Part shown: one piece after another, positions 41,637 to 43,931 of the stretch
Layout of the letters: every line of letters starts with the position of its first letter
Position numbering within the stretch: the first letter of the stretch is position 1
Source: Clostridia bacterium
GTDB lineage: Bacteria; Bacillota; Clostridia; Oscillospirales; CAG-382
Length of the DNA: 43,931 bases
NCBI GenBank assembly: GCA_017436675.1
Contig: JAFSCS010000036.1
Span: forward strand, 1-43,931
Direction of reading: 5' to 3'
The notes under the pieces: generated by a model
What the model was told of the DNA's origin: nothing
Database searches by the model: none
Seen by the model: the letters and a program-made list of their open reading frames with translations, nothing else
Translations under genes and position numbers: made by a program

Positions 41637-42995
41637 ATGCCATCAGCATTTATTTATCTCGGCATATTGCTGGCGACGATCGTCGTTTGGTTTATGCTCT
41701 TCAAAAGACCTGTCTATGAAGCCGTGTTCATCAGCTTCGTAGTCCTGCTCGCAGTAACGAATACTTGGAGTAGCCTCGGTGATTACATCGATAAAGCGCT
41801 CTCTACCTCGTTGCTCTACTCAATGACCGCGTTTGTGGCAATGTCGATCATATTGACAAAAACAAAAATAATCGACAGCTGTATCGCGATCATACTTTCG
41901 ATACTCGGAAGAATAACGGGTGGTGCAGGATATGTATCCATTATCGCGTCCGCATTTATGGGCGCTCTCTCAGGTAGCGGCCCCGGTAACGTCATGGCGA
42001 CCGGTGCGATCACTATCCCCGCAATGAAAAGATCGGGATTCCCACCTGAGCTCGCAGCTAATGTTGAAAGTAATGCAAGCTATATGGGAAATATGATCCC
42101 TCCGTCTTCAAATATCGTTGCAGCTTTGGGTGCATTTACAGCATTATATCCCGAAAGCAATATGACAACTGGGCAGTTCTGGATCGTCCTTTGGGGAATC
42201 TCATTATGGTTCATCCTCCAAAGAATATTGACCTTGTTCGCTTTTTGTAAATATTATAAAGTAAAACCTATGTCAAAAGATGAATTGCCAAACTTCAAAA
42301 CATCATTGAAGGAGGGGTGGCAAGGACTGCTTCTACCCGTGGTCATATTGTTGCCGTTCATACTTGACTATGTGTTTAAAGATACCTTCTTCACCGAAAG
42401 ACTTGGTGCAACCGGCGCAAAATATATGTCAAGCAGTATCCTTCTCTTTATCCCGGGTGTTGCAGCTCTGTTCACTTGCTTGATAACCAAAGATAAAAAA
42501 ACTGTAACACCTCATAAAATAGCAAAAATGTTCGCAAACGGAGTAAAAAGCATAGCTCCCGCAATCGGTGTGTGTATACTCGGATATATGATCGGAGCAT
42601 TGTTCAACGAAATGAACGTCGCACCCGAAATGCAAGAGTTTATAATGAACGTAAACTTCTCAAAATTCGGACTTGTGGTATTCATCTCGGCATTGACGTG
42701 CTTTCTCGGAATGGTCATTCCCGGATCATCTCTCGTCGTGATCTTCGGGCCGGTGTTCATAACAACATTTGCTTCAGTCGGTGTAGATCCCTTATTGGCA
42801 GCAGCAATGTTGCCTTGTATCTGCGGAGTAATGTGCGGAATAACACCACCGCTCGGACTTGGTATGTATGCAGGAATGTCACTTGCGGAGTCCGATTTTG
42901 GAAAGACCTTCAAAAATAATCTGTTCTGGGTAGCGGGACAGTTTATAATGGAAATAGTAGTACTGATGGGGTGGTTGCCCATTCTCGGACTGTAA
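41637..42995 (+). CDS. TRAP large-subunit (DctM)-like permease
   Basis: The 452-aa membrane protein has about twelve helices with two repeated halves. The first half has SGSGPGNVMATGAITIPAMK and YMGNMIPPSSN, and the second has the matching PGSSLVVIFGP and CGITPPLGLG. These are the substrate-binding hairpins of the DctM (TRAP) and wider ion-transporter superfamily. The usual partners, a DctP-type binding protein and a four-helix DctQ, are absent from the window, so it may work as a stand-alone secondary carrier or with the small protein that follows. AAGGAGG precedes the ATG. The substrate is unknown, but organic acids are the usual choice. Confidence 0.75.
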   Translation: MPSAFIYLGILLATIVVWFMLFKRPVYEAVFISFVVLLAVTNTWSSLGDYIDKALSTSLLYSMTAFVAMSIILTKTKIIDSCIAIILSILGRITGGAGYVSIIASAFMGALSGSGPGNVMATGAITIPAMKRSGFPPELAANVESNASYMGNMIPPSSNIVAALGAFTALYPESNMTTGQFWIVLWGISLWFILQRILTLFAFCKYYKVKPMSKDELPNFKTSLKEGWQGLLLPVVILLPFILDYVFKDTFFTERLGATGAKYMSSSILLFIPGVAALFTCLITKDKKTVTPHKIAKMFANGVKSIAPAIGVCILGYMIGALFNEMNVAPEMQEFIMNVNFSKFGLVVFISALTCFLGMVIPGSSLVVIFGPVFITTFASVGVDPLLAAAMLPCICGVMCGITPPLGLGMYAGMSLAESDFGKTFKNNLFWVAGQFIMEIVVLMGWLPILGL

Positions 42996-43006
42996 GGAGA
43001 TAAATA

Positions 43007-43276
43007 ATGAAAGAAAAAATGAAAAAAATATCCGATGTGCTGAAGCTCGTGTTCGGTTACGGAATAATGATAACGTTGTTCGTTGGCGGCTTGACGTTCG
43101 TTGGATACCTCGTGGCGTTAGTCGTCGGCGGCGATACAGCAGCGTTGATCTGCAAAATAATATATAAAAATATTATTCCCGTAATGATATATGCAACAAC
43201 GGTATTGGTCATCTTCGGATTGATAACGATGTACCTCGCAGGTGAGAAAGCATTAACACCAAGTAAACGTAAATAA
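43007..43276 (+). CDS. Small two-helix membrane protein next to the permease
   Basis: The 89-aa protein has two hydrophobic helices (about 14-37 and 52-76), with a basic N terminus and a basic tail. It starts 11 bp after the permease stop and has AAGGAG as ribosome site. It is about half the length of a standard DctQ small TRAP subunit, and I recognise no family. Its position suggests it is an accessory subunit of the permease. A strong terminator ends the operon just behind it. Confidence 0.65.
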   Translation: MKEKMKKISDVLKLVFGYGIMITLFVGGLTFVGYLVALVVGGDTAALICKIIYKNIIPVMIYATTVLVIFGLITMYLAGEKALTPSKRK

Positions 43277-43280
43277 TAAA

Positions 43281-43321
43281 AAAGTCGATATCCCGAACAG
43301 TTAAGGGATGTCGACTTTTTT
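43281..43321 (+). terminator. Terminator after the permease operon
   Basis: AAAGTCGATATCCC (43281-43294) pairs with GGGATGTCGACTTT (43305-43318), one G-T wobble, ten-nt loop, and continues into a T-run. Confidence 0.9.
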
Positions 43322-43434
43322 GACAAAAAGCAATAGCAAAAATTACCAAACATAAAAAAATTAAAATAGCACAAAATAGAAACAGAGCAAAAAGCTCAGC
43401 GGAAAACCGCTTTCAATGAAAAGGAGAAATAAAG

Positions 43435-43629
43435 ATGGCTAATAAGAATATTGTTCCGGAAGCAAAGGAAGCAATGAATAAGTTCAAGATGGAAGCCGCA
43501 AGCGAAGTTGGCGTAAACCTTAAGCAAGGTTATAATGGCGACCTCACAGCAAAACAAGCCGGTTCTATCGGCGGTCAAATGGTAAAGAAAATGATCGAAG
43601 ACGCCGAAAACTCTATGAAAAATAAATAA
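43435..43629 (+). CDS. Alpha/beta-type small acid-soluble spore protein
   Basis: The 64-aa protein matches the alpha/beta SASP family, which coats and protects spore DNA and is degraded at germination. It has the VPEAKEAMNKFKMEAASEVG helix with the germination-protease region EAASEV (20-25) and the second DNA-binding block LTAKQAGSIGGQMVKKMI (37-54). In typical members the site reads E-(I/F)-A-S-E-(L/F) and the second block has QNG; here Ala21 and Ala42 replace those residues. AAGGAG at 43420-43425 lies 9 nt before the ATG. It has its own terminator. I could not locate a convincing sigma-G promoter. Confidence 0.9.
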   Translation: MANKNIVPEAKEAMNKFKMEAASEVGVNLKQGYNGDLTAKQAGSIGGQMVKKMIEDAENSMKNK

Positions 43630-43637
43630 ATTAAAAT

Positions 43638-43672
43638 AGAGAAGGGATGGTGTAAAGCCATCCCTTTTCTCC
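43638..43672 (+). terminator. Terminator after the spore protein gene
   Basis: AGAGAAGGGATGG (43638-43650) pairs with CCATCCCTTTTCT (43658-43670), one G-T wobble, with a short T-rich tail. Confidence 0.85.
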
Positions 43673-43774
43673 GACAAAATCGAGCAGTATATATAAATAA
43701 TAATGAGAGAAAAACCGCAAAAATAATGATGAAAAAATAATTGAAAATAATTTAAAAAAATTTCAAAAAAGGTA

Positions 43775-43803
43775 TTGACAAAAGAAGGAGGTTGTGTTAA
43801 TAT
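43775..43803 (+). promoter_or_regulatory. rRNA operon promoter
   Basis: TTGACA (43775-43780), 17-bp spacer, TAATAT (43798-43803). The 35 bp before it are almost pure A and T, as in an UP element. Position and downstream leader identify it as an rRNA promoter. Confidence 0.8.
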
Positions 43804-43931
43804 ATATGAGCCGTCGCGAGAGCGAGGCACAAAGGACCTTGAAAATTGAACAACAACGACAAATTTTTGTATACAAAAAGATTTGTGCGAACCAAGAAAA
43901 TTCTTTAAGTAAGTAAAGAGCAAAAAGAGAA
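43804..43931 (+). other. Leader of an rRNA operon (16S gene lies beyond the window)
   Basis: The sequence GGACCTTGAAAATTGAAC (from 43834) is the CTTGAAAA-type box that precedes 16S rRNA genes in many Firmicutes. A hairpin follows (ACAAATTTTTG 43859-43869 with CAAAAAGATTTGT 43874-43886), a likely RNase III processing element. The tail AGTAAAGAGCAAAAAGAGAA leads towards the 16S start, whose GAGTTTGATC motif is not reached. Confidence 0.75.

Noticed and set aside
43332..43355. A sigma-G promoter before the spore protein gene
   Set aside because: CATAAAA-like sequence is present, but spacing and the -35 part do not fit the consensus well enough to call.
43804..43931. Annotation of the 16S rRNA gene itself
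   Set aside because: Only the leader is seen; the conserved 5' end of 16S is not reached before the window ends.

Overview
The window looks like a chromosomal segment of a low-to-mid GC, spore-forming Gram-positive bacterium, most likely an uncultured member of the Clostridia. The evidence is an alpha/beta-type small acid-soluble spore protein, many near-consensus sigma-A promoters with strong AGGAGG-like ribosome sites, lipoproteins and surface proteins typical of Firmicutes, and a CTTGAAAA-type leader that normally precedes 16S rRNA in this phylum. No prophage, CRISPR array or intact insertion sequence is visible.

Layout. 1-275: two minus-strand tRNA genes (Thr-TGT, Tyr-GTA) with promoter and terminator. 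341-5180: housekeeping and sugar genes (YdcF-like protein, aldose epimerase, thioredoxin reductase, MFS sugar transporter, glycerophosphodiesterase). 5194-7878: a minus-strand ECF sigma factor, its probable anti-sigma factor and a membrane protein. 7926-10320: a secreted surface protein with a transglutaminase-like triad, Cys-rich modules and a 42-bp tandem repeat. 10338-14275: response regulator, histidine kinase and an exported protein of unknown function; both promoters carry 11-bp direct repeats that look like the regulator's own binding sites. 14327-22129: pyridoxal kinase/PHP pair, tldD-pmbA-comF, HAD/thymidylate kinase pair and a GH28-like glycosidase. 22165-24381: two paralogous lipoproteins behind a consensus promoter and a leader hairpin. 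24382-25000: a gene-free stretch with two hairpins, a possible gene relic, and a promoter plus a leader of about 230 nt that can fold.

25001-40595 is a Wzx/Wzy-type capsule or exopolysaccharide cluster, all on the plus strand: aminotransferase, PglC-like priming transferase, acetyltransferase, three glycosyltransferases, UDP-sugar dehydrogenase, EpsG-like polymerase, Wzx flippase, an ATP-grasp / PLP enzyme / ATP-grasp cassette, a VioA-like aminotransferase, rmlA and rmlB. RmlA-RmlB-VioA without RmlC or RmlD points to a dTDP-4-amino-4,6-dideoxyhexose rather than rhamnose, and the two ATP-grasp proteins suggest an amide-linked substituent on the polymer. Base composition alternates along the cluster, so it looks like a mosaic.

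40623-43276: LysR regulator, TRAP-large-subunit-like permease and a tiny two-helix membrane protein. 43435-43629: the spore protein. 43775-43931: promoter and leader of an rRNA operon whose 16S gene starts just beyond the window.

The parts I consider least explained are the ATP-grasp/PLP/ATP-grasp cassette, the two-component system with its 604-aa partner and matching promoter repeats, and the folded leader of the polysaccharide operon. All functions are inferred from sequence motifs read by eye; no database search was run.
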